A stretch of DNA of 34,298 nt from NCBI GenBank assembly GCA_947475715.1, contig CANJNY010000041.1:1-34298 (forward strand), written 5' to 3'. Below, one piece after another: positions 15,621 through 25,068 of the stretch (its first letter is position 1; each line of letters starts with the position of its first letter). This DNA is from Prolixibacteraceae bacterium. GTDB lineage: Bacteria; Bacteroidota; Bacteroidia; Bacteroidales; Prolixibacteraceae. The notes under the pieces were generated by a model. The model was not told the DNA's origin, did not search any database, and saw only the letters and a program-made list of their open reading frames with translations. Both the position numbers and the translations under genes were made by a program.

Positions 15621-17948
15621 ATGCAGAAAAAAATTAACTCTTTCGCAATACTGGGATTAATAATTGCCGGTGTAACCTTTGGACTTGTTTATTTTATAAC
15701 GCATGGTATTAGTACTAAGGAAAATCAAATATCCTTTAACCGTGATATTCGTCCTATCCTTTCGGATAAATGCTTTTCGTGCCATGGTCCGGATGCTAAT
15801 AAACGGAAGGCCGGACTAAGGCTGGATCAGCAGTCCGGAGCATATGCTGAATTGAAGAAAAACAAAGGCCATTTTGCAATTGTTCCTGGAGATCCGGGTA
15901 AAAGCGAATTAATAAGTCGGATCGAATCCAACGATCCAGCTATTATGATGCCTTTACCCGAAAGTCATCTCACAAAACTGAATCATGATGAAATTAACCT
16001 CTTTCGGAAATGGATCAAAGAGGGTGCTAAGTACGAAAAACATTGGGCATTCGTTCCACCTTTCAAAGCACCCCTTCCTGATGTAAGCGACAAAAAATGG
16101 ACTAAGAATGAGATTGACAATTTCATTCTTCATAAAATGGATCAGAAGGGATATAGCCCTAATGACGAGGCGGACAAGGAGATCTTAATCAAACGCGCCT
16201 TCGCTGATATAACCGGATTGCCCCCAACCTTTCAGGAGGTGACCCAATGGAATAGTATAAAAGGGAAAGACTGGTATAATCAATTGCTGGATACGCTATT
16301 GCAAAAACCATCCTATGGTGAAAAAATGGCAATTTTATGGTGCGATTTAGCCCGATATGCCGACTCTTTTGGATTTCAGGATGACAATATCAGGTCACAA
16401 TGGCCATGGAGGGACTGGGTTATTAATGCATTTAATAAAAACATCCCTTATGATAAATTCTTAACTGATCAGATAGCTGGCGATTTATTGCCGAATGCGA
16501 CCAAAGAAAATATCCTGGCTACAGCTTTTTTCCGAAATCACAAATACACCGAAGAGGGTGGAATTATTGAGGAGGAGTACCGGGTATCATACAATATCGA
16601 TAAAACGAGAACTTTTGGTAAAGCAATTCTGGGGGTAACCATTGAGTGTGCTCAGTGTCATGATCACAAATATGACCCTTTTTCCAATAAGGATTACTAT
16701 CAGTTATACGCCTTCTTCAATGTAAGTAAAGAGAAAGGTTTTGAAGGAGATGTAAGTACTTCGACACCTGCAAAAGCTCCTAAATTATTTATAAACAGCG
16801 ATGAGATAAAAAAATCAATGCCTTATATCAATGCTGTAGATACCAATACTGTGCAGGTTTCTGTAATGGCTGACGATTCGGTACCAAAACCCACCTTCAT
16901 TTTAAGCAGAGGAAGGTATGATGCCCCGACTACCGAAAAAGTGAAACCAACCGGACTTGAATCAATAATGCCTTATGATACATTAGCTTATCCCAGAAAC
17001 AGATTAGGTCTTGCACAATGGACGATCAACAAAAAGAATCCCTTGACAGCCAGAGTATTTGTAAATTTTATCTGGCAAGAGATTTTTGGAAAAGGGATCG
17101 TAAAAACATCAAGCGATTATGGCTTACAGGGAGAGCTTCCCACACATCCTGAATTACTCGACTGGTTAGCTGTTGATTTCATGGATCATAACTGGGATAT
17201 TAAATATTTAATCAAGAAAATCCTTACTACAAATACTTATTGCCAATCGAGTGAGGTCAGCAAAAAACAACTTGAACAAGACCCTGAAAATATCTTTTAT
17301 TCAAGGTCTCCCCGCATGAGATTTAAGGCTGAGATTATCAGGGATTGGGTATTAAGCAGCAGCGGATTAATGAACTCTCAGATCGGCGGCCCAAGTGTTA
17401 AGCCTTATCAGCCTAAAGGGGTATGGGAAAGCACCACCTCAGGCAGAGGAGTATTGGCCGCCTACAAACAAGATCACGGATCGGCCATATACCGCAGAGG
17501 ATTGTATACAATTTTTAAACTCACCGCTCCGCCACCAAGTTTGATGATTTTTGATGCCAGCAGCCGTGACCAGTGCGAAGCACGTCGATCGAGCACAAAC
17601 ACACCTTTGCAGGCATTAACAATGCTCAATGACCCTACAGTTTTGGAAGCGTGCCGTGTTCTGGCCGAGAATATCTCACTGGTTCCCAAATCTCTGGACG
17701 AAAAGATTGATCAGGCTTTTGAATCTATCCTGGTAAGAAAACCATCGAAATTTGAAAAAAACAAACTGATGGATTATTGTAATAAGCAACAGCAATATTT
17801 CAAGGAACATCCTGACTTATTAAAACTTACATTGAATGCCGGGGAGTTCAAACATCCACTGGAAAATATGAATAATATTGAAGCCGGTGCTTTAATGAAA
17901 ACAATCTTAGTTATTTATAATTTAGAGGAAGCAATCACCAAATCTTAA
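15621..17948 (+). CDS. PSCyt1-DUF1549-DUF1553 haem protein (planctomycete-type cytochrome)
   Basis: A 775-residue exported, membrane-anchored protein. After a single N-terminal membrane helix (about 8-27) comes the PSCyt1 cytochrome segment with the haem-c site CFSCH (51-55) and a candidate axial methionine around 109-110. DUF1549 follows (about 160-370) and holds a second CxxCH, CAQCH (343-347), with YDPF just after. DUF1553 fills about 455-720 with NPLTARVFVNFIW, LLDWLAVDF, and the family marker RRSSTNTPLQALTMLNDP. The family is abundant in Planctomycetes and Verrucomicrobia and its biochemical function is unknown; electron transfer or oxidation of a secreted substrate is a guess. No haem maturation gene is in the window. 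It is shorter than many homologues and has no LamG insert. Confidence 0.88.
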   Translation: MQKKINSFAILGLIIAGVTFGLVYFITHGISTKENQISFNRDIRPILSDKCFSCHGPDANKRKAGLRLDQQSGAYAELKKNKGHFAIVPGDPGKSELISRIESNDPAIMMPLPESHLTKLNHDEINLFRKWIKEGAKYEKHWAFVPPFKAPLPDVSDKKWTKNEIDNFILHKMDQKGYSPNDEADKEILIKRAFADITGLPPTFQEVTQWNSIKGKDWYNQLLDTLLQKPSYGEKMAILWCDLARYADSFGFQDDNIRSQWPWRDWVINAFNKNIPYDKFLTDQIAGDLLPNATKENILATAFFRNHKYTEEGGIIEEEYRVSYNIDKTRTFGKAILGVTIECAQCHDHKYDPFSNKDYYQLYAFFNVSKEKGFEGDVSTSTPAKAPKLFINSDEIKKSMPYINAVDTNTVQVSVMADDSVPKPTFILSRGRYDAPTTEKVKPTGLESIMPYDTLAYPRNRLGLAQWTINKKNPLTARVFVNFIWQEIFGKGIVKTSSDYGLQGELPTHPELLDWLAVDFMDHNWDIKYLIKKILTTNTYCQSSEVSKKQLEQDPENIFYSRSPRMRFKAEIIRDWVLSSSGLMNSQIGGPSVKPYQPKGVWESTTSGRGVLAAYKQDHGSAIYRRGLYTIFKLTAPPPSLMIFDASSRDQCEARRSSTNTPLQALTMLNDPTVLEACRVLAENISLVPKSLDEKIDQAFESILVRKPSKFEKNKLMDYCNKQQQYFKEHPDLLKLTLNAGEFKHPLENMNNIEAGALMKTILVIYNLEEAITKS

Positions 17949-17957
17949 GATATCATT

Positions 17958-19403
17958 ATGAGAGAATTCTTAGAACATGGATTAAACCAAAACAGGCGGA
18001 AATTTTTATCGAAAATGAGCCTTGGAATAGGAGGACTGGCATTAGGTTCACTGATGGTGCCCGGAATATTTGACGGAAAGAACGAAGATGATCTTTTTAC
18101 CAATGTACTGCCTCATTTTGCACCAAAAGCAAAACGTGTGATTTATCTGTTCCAAAATGGAGCCCCTTCACAACTTGACTTGTTTGACTACAAACCAATG
18201 CTGCAAAAGATGCATGGCGAAGATCTTCCTGCAAGCATTCGTATGGGACAAAGGCTTACCGGAATGACCGCTAATCAGGCTAAATTTCCACTGGCAGGAA
18301 CAAAATTTAATTTCTCACAACATGGCAGAAGTGGTGCATGGTTTAGCGAAACACTCCCCCATTTAGCCAGTATGAGTGATGAAATGTGTTTTGTCCGATC
18401 AATTTATACCGAAGCCATTAATCACGATCCCGCACTGACATTCTTCCAGACCGGAGCACAGGTTGGAAACAGACCCAGTATGGGATCCTGGATCAGTTAT
18501 GGTTTGGGAAGTGAGAACAAGAATCTTCCGGCCTTTTGTGTCCTTTTAAGTAAAGGCAAAGGAAATGGTCAGGGAGTCTACTCCAAATTATGGAATAATG
18601 GCTTTTTAGATTCAATCCATCAGGGAGTTCAGTTTAGTTCTGGTGAAGAACCCGTTAAATATCTCACGGATCCTGCTTTTATTAATCGTCCGGATAAAAG
18701 AGCTATGCTGGATGAGATCTCCGCACTTAACGATGCAGCCTATAAAAATATTGGAGACCCGGAAATTGTGACCAAGATTCAACAATATGAATTGGCCTAC
18801 CGCATGCAAATGGCTGTCCCTGAACTCACTTCTCTTCAAAACGAGCCGGAATCAATTATTAAAATGTACGGTCCTGAATGTTTAATTCCCGGAACCTATG
18901 CTGCCAACTGTCTTTTAGCTAGAAAGTTATCTGAAAACGGTGTTCGTTTTGTACAGTTATACCACCAGGGTTGGGACACACACGGTAATCTTCCCAAAGA
19001 GATTGAGGGGCAATGTAAGGATATAGATCAATCATCGGCAGCATTAATAAAAGACTTAAAACAACGGGGTCTACTCGATGAAACACTGGTGATCTGGGGT
19101 GGTGAATTTGGGCGAACAAATTATTGCCAGGGTGCATTAACGAAGGATAATTATGGTCGGGATCATCATCCTCGCTGCTTTACAATCTGGATGGCCGGTG
19201 GCGGTGTAAAACCAGGAGTATTTGGAGAAACTGACGATTTTGGATACAATATTACCAACTTACCGGTACATGTCCATGATTTTCATGCTACAGTAATGCA
19301 TTTAATGGGTATTGACCATGAGAAATTCACCTTTAAACATCAAGGGAGAAGATACCGACTGACAGATGTGGCCGGTAATGTTGTCCATGATCTAATTAGT
19401 TAA
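17958..19403 (+). CDS. Tat-exported DUF1501 protein (alkaline-phosphatase/sulfatase-like fold)
   Basis: A 481-residue DUF1501 protein. The twin-arginine signal is QNRRKFLSKMSLGIGGLALG (R13-R14 plus a hydrophobic stretch). Conserved DUF1501 blocks include QNGAPSQLDLFDYKP, TEAINHDPALTFFQTG, NRPSMGSWISYGLGS, QGWDTHGNL and GGEFGRT; the Asp/His residues in them are likely metal ligands. The family belongs to the alkaline-phosphatase-like superfamily, but no activity has been assigned as far as I know. DUF1501 genes nearly always accompany DUF1549/DUF1553 genes, and here the start lies 9 bases after the DUF1553 stop and its own stop 2 bases before the next gene. A complex at the outer face of the inner membrane is inference. 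Confidence 0.9.
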   Translation: MREFLEHGLNQNRRKFLSKMSLGIGGLALGSLMVPGIFDGKNEDDLFTNVLPHFAPKAKRVIYLFQNGAPSQLDLFDYKPMLQKMHGEDLPASIRMGQRLTGMTANQAKFPLAGTKFNFSQHGRSGAWFSETLPHLASMSDEMCFVRSIYTEAINHDPALTFFQTGAQVGNRPSMGSWISYGLGSENKNLPAFCVLLSKGKGNGQGVYSKLWNNGFLDSIHQGVQFSSGEEPVKYLTDPAFINRPDKRAMLDEISALNDAAYKNIGDPEIVTKIQQYELAYRMQMAVPELTSLQNEPESIIKMYGPECLIPGTYAANCLLARKLSENGVRFVQLYHQGWDTHGNLPKEIEGQCKDIDQSSAALIKDLKQRGLLDETLVIWGGEFGRTNYCQGALTKDNYGRDHHPRCFTIWMAGGGVKPGVFGETDDFGYNITNLPVHVHDFHATVMHLMGIDHEKFTFKHQGRRYRLTDVAGNVVHDLIS

Positions 19404-19405
19404 CT

Positions 19406-21544
19406 ATGAGTGAGAAGAAAATATACCAGATCCTGGAAATGAGCCTGTGGGTTTTAAACCCTTTGCTAATCTTAATAGCATTTTACAATCAGGAAATTCA
19501 ACCCGGGCTCTTTATGCAATGGATTGGGAAATTTCATCCTTTAGTCTTGCACTTCCCCATCGTATTTGGAATGTTAATCTCCATCTATCTGCTGTTTTTT
19601 CAACATCGCAGATTTTCTTTGGATACGGAGAAATTTCTATTGGCAATAAACGCATTGTTTGCAGCAGGGGTTGCAATTTGCGGAATATTACTATCAAAAC
19701 AAAATGCCTATGACGGGGATCTTATTAACTTGCATAAATGGGGTGGAATTGCTATTGCTCTCATTAGCTGGGTTTTGATTTATTGCCAGAACTTAAAAAT
19801 CAAGTCTAAAAAATATCTCGCAGCGGGATTTCTACTAATCATAATTGGATCCGCTCATAAGGGAGCCCAACTGACTCATGGAGTAAATGCACTTAGTTTT
19901 CCTGAACCTGCAGCATCCAAAACAGAAAATAAAAACAGTGCGGAAACTCAGCTGACGCTATATGAATCAACAATTTCCCCTATTCTGGCATCAAAGTGTA
20001 TAAGTTGTCATGGCTTAGATAAAATAAAAGGGGGACTTCAACTTAATTCTCCTGAAAATATCATCAAAGGGGGTAAAGATGGTAACATCCTAAAAGGCGA
20101 TGCCAATAAGACTGCAATGTTTATTGAAAGAATCCATGCGCCACTTAACGATGAAAAGCATATGCCTCCTGATGGGAAGACACAACTCACCTCAGAGGAA
20201 ATAGCCATTTTAAGTAGTTGGATTAAAGCAGGAAGCAGTTTTACAGTTAAAGTAAACGAACTTCAAAAAGAGGACAGCCTCTATCTGTTGACGAATAAAT
20301 CGCAGCCTGCTGTTAAGCCAAATTTCGTTCCAAAAAGCAATCTTCCTGATTTAAAAGAGTTTAACTCTAATTACTGCACAACCAATTATCTTTTTAACGG
20401 ATCGGATGAGGTGGAGGTGAATTTCTTTCAAGGAGCTTTTTATGATCATGAAAACCTGAAGAAATTGGGAAAAATAAAGGATGGAATAGTTAATTTGAAT
20501 ATGCAGGGGATGCCATTAAAAAAGGAGGACCTCGATTTAATTGTTCAATTTAAAAACATCCAAAAATTAAATTTAAACGGGACGAAACTTGAAATAGCCT
20601 CCCTTGAAGTCCTAAAATCGCTGCCAAATCTTAAATCACTTTCAATCTGCGGAATAGAATTCGACGAGGCTGCCTTAGACAAGTTTTTAGATCATGCAAA
20701 GTTTACAGAATTAAATGTCTGGACTCAAAATGGAACTGAAAAGCAACTTGAAAAACTGATGTCGAAATATCCTGCCATCCGTATTGTTGTTGGAGATAAC
20801 CTGGAAGATCAGGTTTTGCAAATCAGTAATCCCACGATTGAACAGGATTCGTTGATTATTCCCAATCACGTCGATATAAAACTAAAACACCTGTTAAAAG
20901 GGGTAGTTATAAGATATACAACAGACGGCACTGAACCTGACAGTATTAAAAGTCCGGAATACAAAGAGAATTTTAGGCTGACTCAAAATACGGTCTTGAA
21001 AATTAAGGCTTATCGGACCGGGTGGAAAAGTAGTGATATTGTTCAACGAACCTACTATAAATCTGAAATTCATCCTGATTCTATCTATTTACTTACTCAA
21101 CCAGATCCCAAACACCGGGGTAATGGATCCAAAACTCTAATCGACTATGATTTAGGAGAGAATAACAGATATACCGATAAATGGTTGGGATATCAGAATT
21201 CAAATATGGATCTGGTTATTGGATTTAATCAGACAAAACCGTTAAATTCGGTATATTTTAATGCTTATATTGAAACAGGAGGTGAGATCTTTCCAATTGA
21301 ATCAATTACAGCGCACGGAAGTGACGACGGAAAGACCTATAAAAAGATTGCAGAGACCAAATTTCCTGCAGCCAAGAAGGATGACCCAAACGGGGCTAAA
21401 ACTTTCACGTGTAATTTCCCGAAAGGAACCGCCTATAAGTTTTATAAATTCAGTGTTTCCAACGTTAAAAAGATGCCGGTATGGCGAAAGGATCGAAAAG
21501 GAAAACCAGCCTGGATATTTGTAGATGAGTTATTCCTGAATTAA
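19406..21544 (+). CDS. Membrane DUF2231-like/PSCyt1 cytochrome with leucine-rich-like, chitobiase-like and discoidin-like domains
   Basis: A 712-residue multidomain protein that ends the operon. Residues about 10-160 hold four or five membrane helices with a DUF2231-like KFHPLVLHFP (42-51), whose histidines could bind haem. A PSCyt1 segment follows with CISCH (198-202) and HMPPDGK (252-258), M253 being a candidate sixth ligand. Residues about 345-465 resemble leucine-rich repeats (IVNLNMQGMPLKKEDL, IQKLNLNGTKLE, LKSLSICGIEF). Residues about 484-550 look like a chitobiase/hexosaminidase C-terminal beta-sandwich (VIRYTTDGTEPD). The end (about 570-712) looks like a discoidin/F5-8C carbohydrate-binding domain. 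This suggests an inner-membrane electron acceptor with an extracytoplasmic binding arm. Function is unproven. Confidence 0.82.
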   Translation: MSEKKIYQILEMSLWVLNPLLILIAFYNQEIQPGLFMQWIGKFHPLVLHFPIVFGMLISIYLLFFQHRRFSLDTEKFLLAINALFAAGVAICGILLSKQNAYDGDLINLHKWGGIAIALISWVLIYCQNLKIKSKKYLAAGFLLIIIGSAHKGAQLTHGVNALSFPEPAASKTENKNSAETQLTLYESTISPILASKCISCHGLDKIKGGLQLNSPENIIKGGKDGNILKGDANKTAMFIERIHAPLNDEKHMPPDGKTQLTSEEIAILSSWIKAGSSFTVKVNELQKEDSLYLLTNKSQPAVKPNFVPKSNLPDLKEFNSNYCTTNYLFNGSDEVEVNFFQGAFYDHENLKKLGKIKDGIVNLNMQGMPLKKEDLDLIVQFKNIQKLNLNGTKLEIASLEVLKSLPNLKSLSICGIEFDEAALDKFLDHAKFTELNVWTQNGTEKQLEKLMSKYPAIRIVVGDNLEDQVLQISNPTIEQDSLIIPNHVDIKLKHLLKGVVIRYTTDGTEPDSIKSPEYKENFRLTQNTVLKIKAYRTGWKSSDIVQRTYYKSEIHPDSIYLLTQPDPKHRGNGSKTLIDYDLGENNRYTDKWLGYQNSNMDLVIGFNQTKPLNSVYFNAYIETGGEIFPIESITAHGSDDGKTYKKIAETKFPAAKKDDPNGAKTFTCNFPKGTAYKFYKFSVSNVKKMPVWRKDRKGKPAWIFVDELFLN

Positions 21545-21548
21545 TTGC

Positions 21549-21588
21549 TAATAAGAAATGGGCGCTTTAGGGCGCCCATTTCTTATTA
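21549..21588. terminator. Two-way intrinsic terminator
   Basis: A perfect 17-bp stem (21549-21565 with 21572-21588) with GC core GGGCGC/GCGCCC and a 6-base loop, flanked by AT-rich arms. It sits 4 bases after the stop of the cytochrome operon and 17 bases from the stop of tkt on the other strand, so it serves both converging transcripts. Confidence 0.9.
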
Positions 21589-21605
21589 TACTATTCGATG
21601 TAAAT

Positions 21606-23633
21606 TTATGAGAGAAGCGCTTTAACCTGATTGTAAATATTCTCGGCAGTAAATCCAAGTTGCTGATCAAGAACATCATAGGGAGCAGAAAAACCAAACG
21701 AGCTCAACCCCCAGATAGCGCCGGAATCTCCAACAAGCCCTCGCAAGGTAACCGGAAGACCAGCTGTAAGTCCAAATTTAGGTACATTTACCGGCAAAAC
21801 ACTCTCCTGATAACTCTTCTCCTGCTCACGAAAAAGTCCTTCAGATGGGGCAGAAACAATACGAACGCCTAAGCCATCGCGTTCACGTAATAAGAGAGCT
21901 CCCTCTACCAACGATGCCACCTCAGAACCAGAAGCGACAAGAATTACTGCGGGATTTTCACACTCTTCAACAGTGTATGCCCCTTTTGCTGCCTGCTTTG
22001 CCTCTTCGTAACGATTGGTTTTAGCTGGAAGATCTTTTATATTCTGTCTTGAAAGAATCAAAGCTGTTGGAGTCGATGTATTCTCCATTGCCAGTTGCCA
22101 GGCTACGGTAGTCTCCTGAGCATCAGCAGGACGCAAAACGAGTGTGGAATTTTCACCGTGATGATTCTTCAGATGTTCCATTAAACGCAGCTGAGCCTCA
22201 TGCTCCACCGGTTGGTGAGTTGGTCCATCCTCCCCTACTCTAAAGGCGTCATGTGTCCAGATATATTTAACAGGCAATTCCATCAAAGCTGCCATACGCA
22301 GTGCCGGTTTCATGTAATCGGAGAAAACGAAGAAGGTCCCACACGCGGCAATAATTCCGCCATGAAGTGCAATACCGTTCATTATTGAAGCCATAGTTAA
22401 TTCACAAACACCCGCCTGTAGAAAGGCACCCGAAAAATCACCGTTTTTAAAAGCCCTGGAATTATTTAAAAATCCATCGGTCTTATCTGAATTGGATAAG
22501 TCTGCAGATGAAACGATCATATTTCCAATCTCTTTTGCGAAGGCTCCCAGGACTGTCGCAGAAGCATTACGTGTTGCAGCACCCGCTTTTTGAATAATTT
22601 TTGAATAATCAAAATCAGGAACCTCCCCGGAGAGAAATTTATCCAGTTTGGCAGCGAGTTCAGGATTGGCAGCTGCCCATGCATCCTCTTCATCATTCTT
22701 TGTATTGGCCCACGATTTTAATGTTTCGATACGCTTAGCATAAAGGTCAGCTACATCAGGGAAAATAACAAAGGGATTCTCAGGATCACCACCCAAATTG
22801 GCAATAGTCTTTTTGAATGAGGCACCTGCATGGGATAAAGGCTGTCCATGTGTTGAACATTGCCGTTCAAAATTGGAACCATCTTCCCTGATTGCACCCT
22901 TGCCCATAATTGTTTTACCAATTATAAGGGTCGGTCTTGAATTTTCATTGATGGCAGCTAGAATTGCGTTACGTATAGCATCACCATCATTACCAGCAAT
23001 GGTAAGTACATTCCACCCCCATGCTTTATACTTCATCTCAGTATCTTCCGAGGTAACAGCATCAGTTCCGCTTGAGAGCTGAATATCATTTGAATCATAA
23101 AACATGATCAGATTATTCAATCCCAAAAAGCCCGCCAGACGCCCAGCACCCTGAGAGATCTCCTCCTGAATTCCACCATCTGAAATAAAAGTATACGTTT
23201 TATGGGCCATCCATTCACCAAAACGGGCGACAAGAAATCTCTCTGCTATTGCTGCACCTACAGCCATGGTATGACCCTGACCAAGAGGGCCTGAAGTATT
23301 TTCGACTCCCCGCTCCGGATCCACTTCCGGATGTCCCGGAGTAGCTGATCCCCACTGACGGAAATTTTTCAAATCATCCAGTGAATAGTTACCTCCAAGT
23401 GCCAGAACAGAATAGAGCATGGGGGACATATGCCCCGGATCAAGGAAAAAACGGTCACGGAAGGGCCATGTCATCTCACTTGGATCATAATTTAAAAACT
23501 CAGTGAACAGGATGTTCACAAAATCGGCTCCGCCCATCGCACCTCCGGGATGGCCGGAATTAGCTTTCTCGACCATGGCTGCAGAAAGAATCCGAATATT
23601 ATCTGCTGCTCTGTTTGTTACTGAATCACTCAT
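21606..23633 (-). CDS. tkt: Transketolase
   Basis: A full-length 675-residue transketolase, the thiamine-diphosphate enzyme that moves two-carbon units among sugar phosphates in the pentose phosphate pathway. The N-terminal SGHPGGAMGGADF (H28) and the GDG-like SDGGIQEEISQGAG near 150 bind thiamine diphosphate and metal. The Pyr domain begins near 350 with ATRNASATVLGA, and THDAFRVGEDGPTHQPVE is the hallmark catalytic loop. The C-terminal domain begins near LVASGSEV. It is one polypeptide, not the split form found in some anaerobes. It follows serA by 52 bases in the same direction and is probably cotranscribed with it. Confidence 0.97.
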   Translation of the reverse strand: MSDSVTNRAADNIRILSAAMVEKANSGHPGGAMGGADFVNILFTEFLNYDPSEMTWPFRDRFFLDPGHMSPMLYSVLALGGNYSLDDLKNFRQWGSATPGHPEVDPERGVENTSGPLGQGHTMAVGAAIAERFLVARFGEWMAHKTYTFISDGGIQEEISQGAGRLAGFLGLNNLIMFYDSNDIQLSSGTDAVTSEDTEMKYKAWGWNVLTIAGNDGDAIRNAILAAINENSRPTLIIGKTIMGKGAIREDGSNFERQCSTHGQPLSHAGASFKKTIANLGGDPENPFVIFPDVADLYAKRIETLKSWANTKNDEEDAWAAANPELAAKLDKFLSGEVPDFDYSKIIQKAGAATRNASATVLGAFAKEIGNMIVSSADLSNSDKTDGFLNNSRAFKNGDFSGAFLQAGVCELTMASIMNGIALHGGIIAACGTFFVFSDYMKPALRMAALMELPVKYIWTHDAFRVGEDGPTHQPVEHEAQLRLMEHLKNHHGENSTLVLRPADAQETTVAWQLAMENTSTPTALILSRQNIKDLPAKTNRYEEAKQAAKGAYTVEECENPAVILVASGSEVASLVEGALLLRERDGLGVRIVSAPSEGLFREQEKSYQESVLPVNVPKFGLTAGLPVTLRGLVGDSGAIWGLSSFGFSAPYDVLDQQLGFTAENIYNQVKALLS

Positions 23634-23685
23634 CGCAATTTTATTCTATTATTACTTATTAAATCGTTATCAAGCTACACAAAAA

Positions 23686-24861
23686 TTATTTTCCCTCCAG
23701 GCTTCTAACCATAAATACCCCCTCAATTGATTTAATTTTAGACACAACGTCCTCCGAAAGGGAAACTTCACTGGTGTCAATGATATTATATGCGATATCT
23801 CCTTTATTCTTATTAAGCATATTATCAATATTGATTCCGGCCTGAGCCAGAATGGTAGTAATCTGACTTATGATATTGGGGATATTTTTATTCGTTACCA
23901 AAAGGCGTGCACCACCATTGCGTTCAAGTTCTGCAGCAGGAAAATTAACAGAATTCCGGATATTTCCATTCTCGAAGAAATTACGGATCTGTTCTGCTGC
24001 CATGATAGCGCAATTAACTTCCGATTCATTGGTCGAGGCACCAAGATGTGGAATTGCCACTACTCCTTCTGCGTTAACAAGCAACGCGTTAGGAAAATCG
24101 GTAAAATATGCTCCAACCTTTCCGGATTGAATTCCGGAAATAACGTCCGCATCAACAACCAATTCCCCGCGCGCAAAATTCAGAATTTTAACACCATTTT
24201 TCATCAGCTTTATTTTATCCGCATTGACAAATCCTGTGGTTTCAGCCATTAATGGGATTTGTAAAGTAATAAAATCAGCCTTGGCTAACATGGGTTCAAT
24301 TCCAAAGGCACGAACTACATCATGATGCAGATTCCAGGCATGGTCAATAGAGATATACGGATCATAACCAATAACATTCATCCCTAGCGACTGTGCGGCA
24401 TTAGCCACAAGTACCCCAATGGCACCAAGTCCTACAACGGCCAGAGTCTTACCTTTAATTTCACTGCCGCCGAAATTGGCCTTCCCTTTTTCAACAAGTG
24501 CAGGAACTTTATCTCCTTCGTTGACAAGCGTTTTAGCCCATTGTACACCACCGATTAAATCACGCGAGGCTAACAAAAGAGCTGCAATTACCAACTCTTT
24601 TACCCCATTGGCATTGGCTCCTGGAGTATTAAAAACTACAATACCCTTTTCGGTACATTTGGCTATAGGGATATTGTTAACTCCCGCCCCTGCTCTTGCA
24701 ATAGCTCTGACAGAGGATGGTATTTCCATATCATGCATACTAAAACTACGCAGAACAATCGCATCTGGGTCTGACAATTCACTGGCAATTTCGTAACTGG
24801 TAGCTGGAAAAACCTGAAGGCCTTCCGGATCGATCTTGTTAAGTGTTTGAATCTTATACAT
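23686..24861 (-). CDS. serA: D-3-phosphoglycerate dehydrogenase with ACT domain
   Basis: A 391-residue enzyme for the first step of serine synthesis: 3-phosphoglycerate to 3-phosphohydroxypyruvate with NAD. The NAD-binding motif GLGAIG is at 144-149, the catalytic arginine is likely R231 in NFARGE, and the catalytic histidine is H272 in PHLGAST. A C-terminal ACT domain (about 320-390, LVTNKNIPNIISQITTIL) is usually the site of feedback control by serine. The N-terminal substrate domain is short, as in the compact ACT-type SerA proteins of Bacteroidota. serC, which often adjoins serA in this phylum, is absent. tkt follows on the same strand. Confidence 0.93.
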   Translation of the reverse strand: MYKIQTLNKIDPEGLQVFPATSYEIASELSDPDAIVLRSFSMHDMEIPSSVRAIARAGAGVNNIPIAKCTEKGIVVFNTPGANANGVKELVIAALLLASRDLIGGVQWAKTLVNEGDKVPALVEKGKANFGGSEIKGKTLAVVGLGAIGVLVANAAQSLGMNVIGYDPYISIDHAWNLHHDVVRAFGIEPMLAKADFITLQIPLMAETTGFVNADKIKLMKNGVKILNFARGELVVDADVISGIQSGKVGAYFTDFPNALLVNAEGVVAIPHLGASTNESEVNCAIMAAEQIRNFFENGNIRNSVNFPAAELERNGGARLLVTNKNIPNIISQITTILAQAGINIDNMLNKNKGDIAYNIIDTSEVSLSEDVVSKIKSIEGVFMVRSLEGK

Positions 24862-25016
24862 ATAAAATTGATTATGAGTTCCATTGTTAATAAGACAAAT
24901 ATCATAAAAAAGAAGCAGTTTTCCTTTATTTAACAGATTAAATTTAGATTATTTTATTGTTTAATGAGAATAATCGAAATAATTATGTTTTTAAGACTTT
25001 TTATTGCAATTATCAG

Positions 25017-25024
25017 TAATTTTG
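25017..25024 (+). promoter_or_regulatory. Candidate -7 box for pta
   Basis: TAATTTTG is an exact TAnnTTTG match 44 bases before the chosen pta start codon. No clear TTG/TTTG box is at the expected distance upstream. Confidence 0.4.
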
Positions 25025-25068
25025 TATAACTTTTAATAAATAAGTTCAAAAGTTTGAATATCTGGAAA

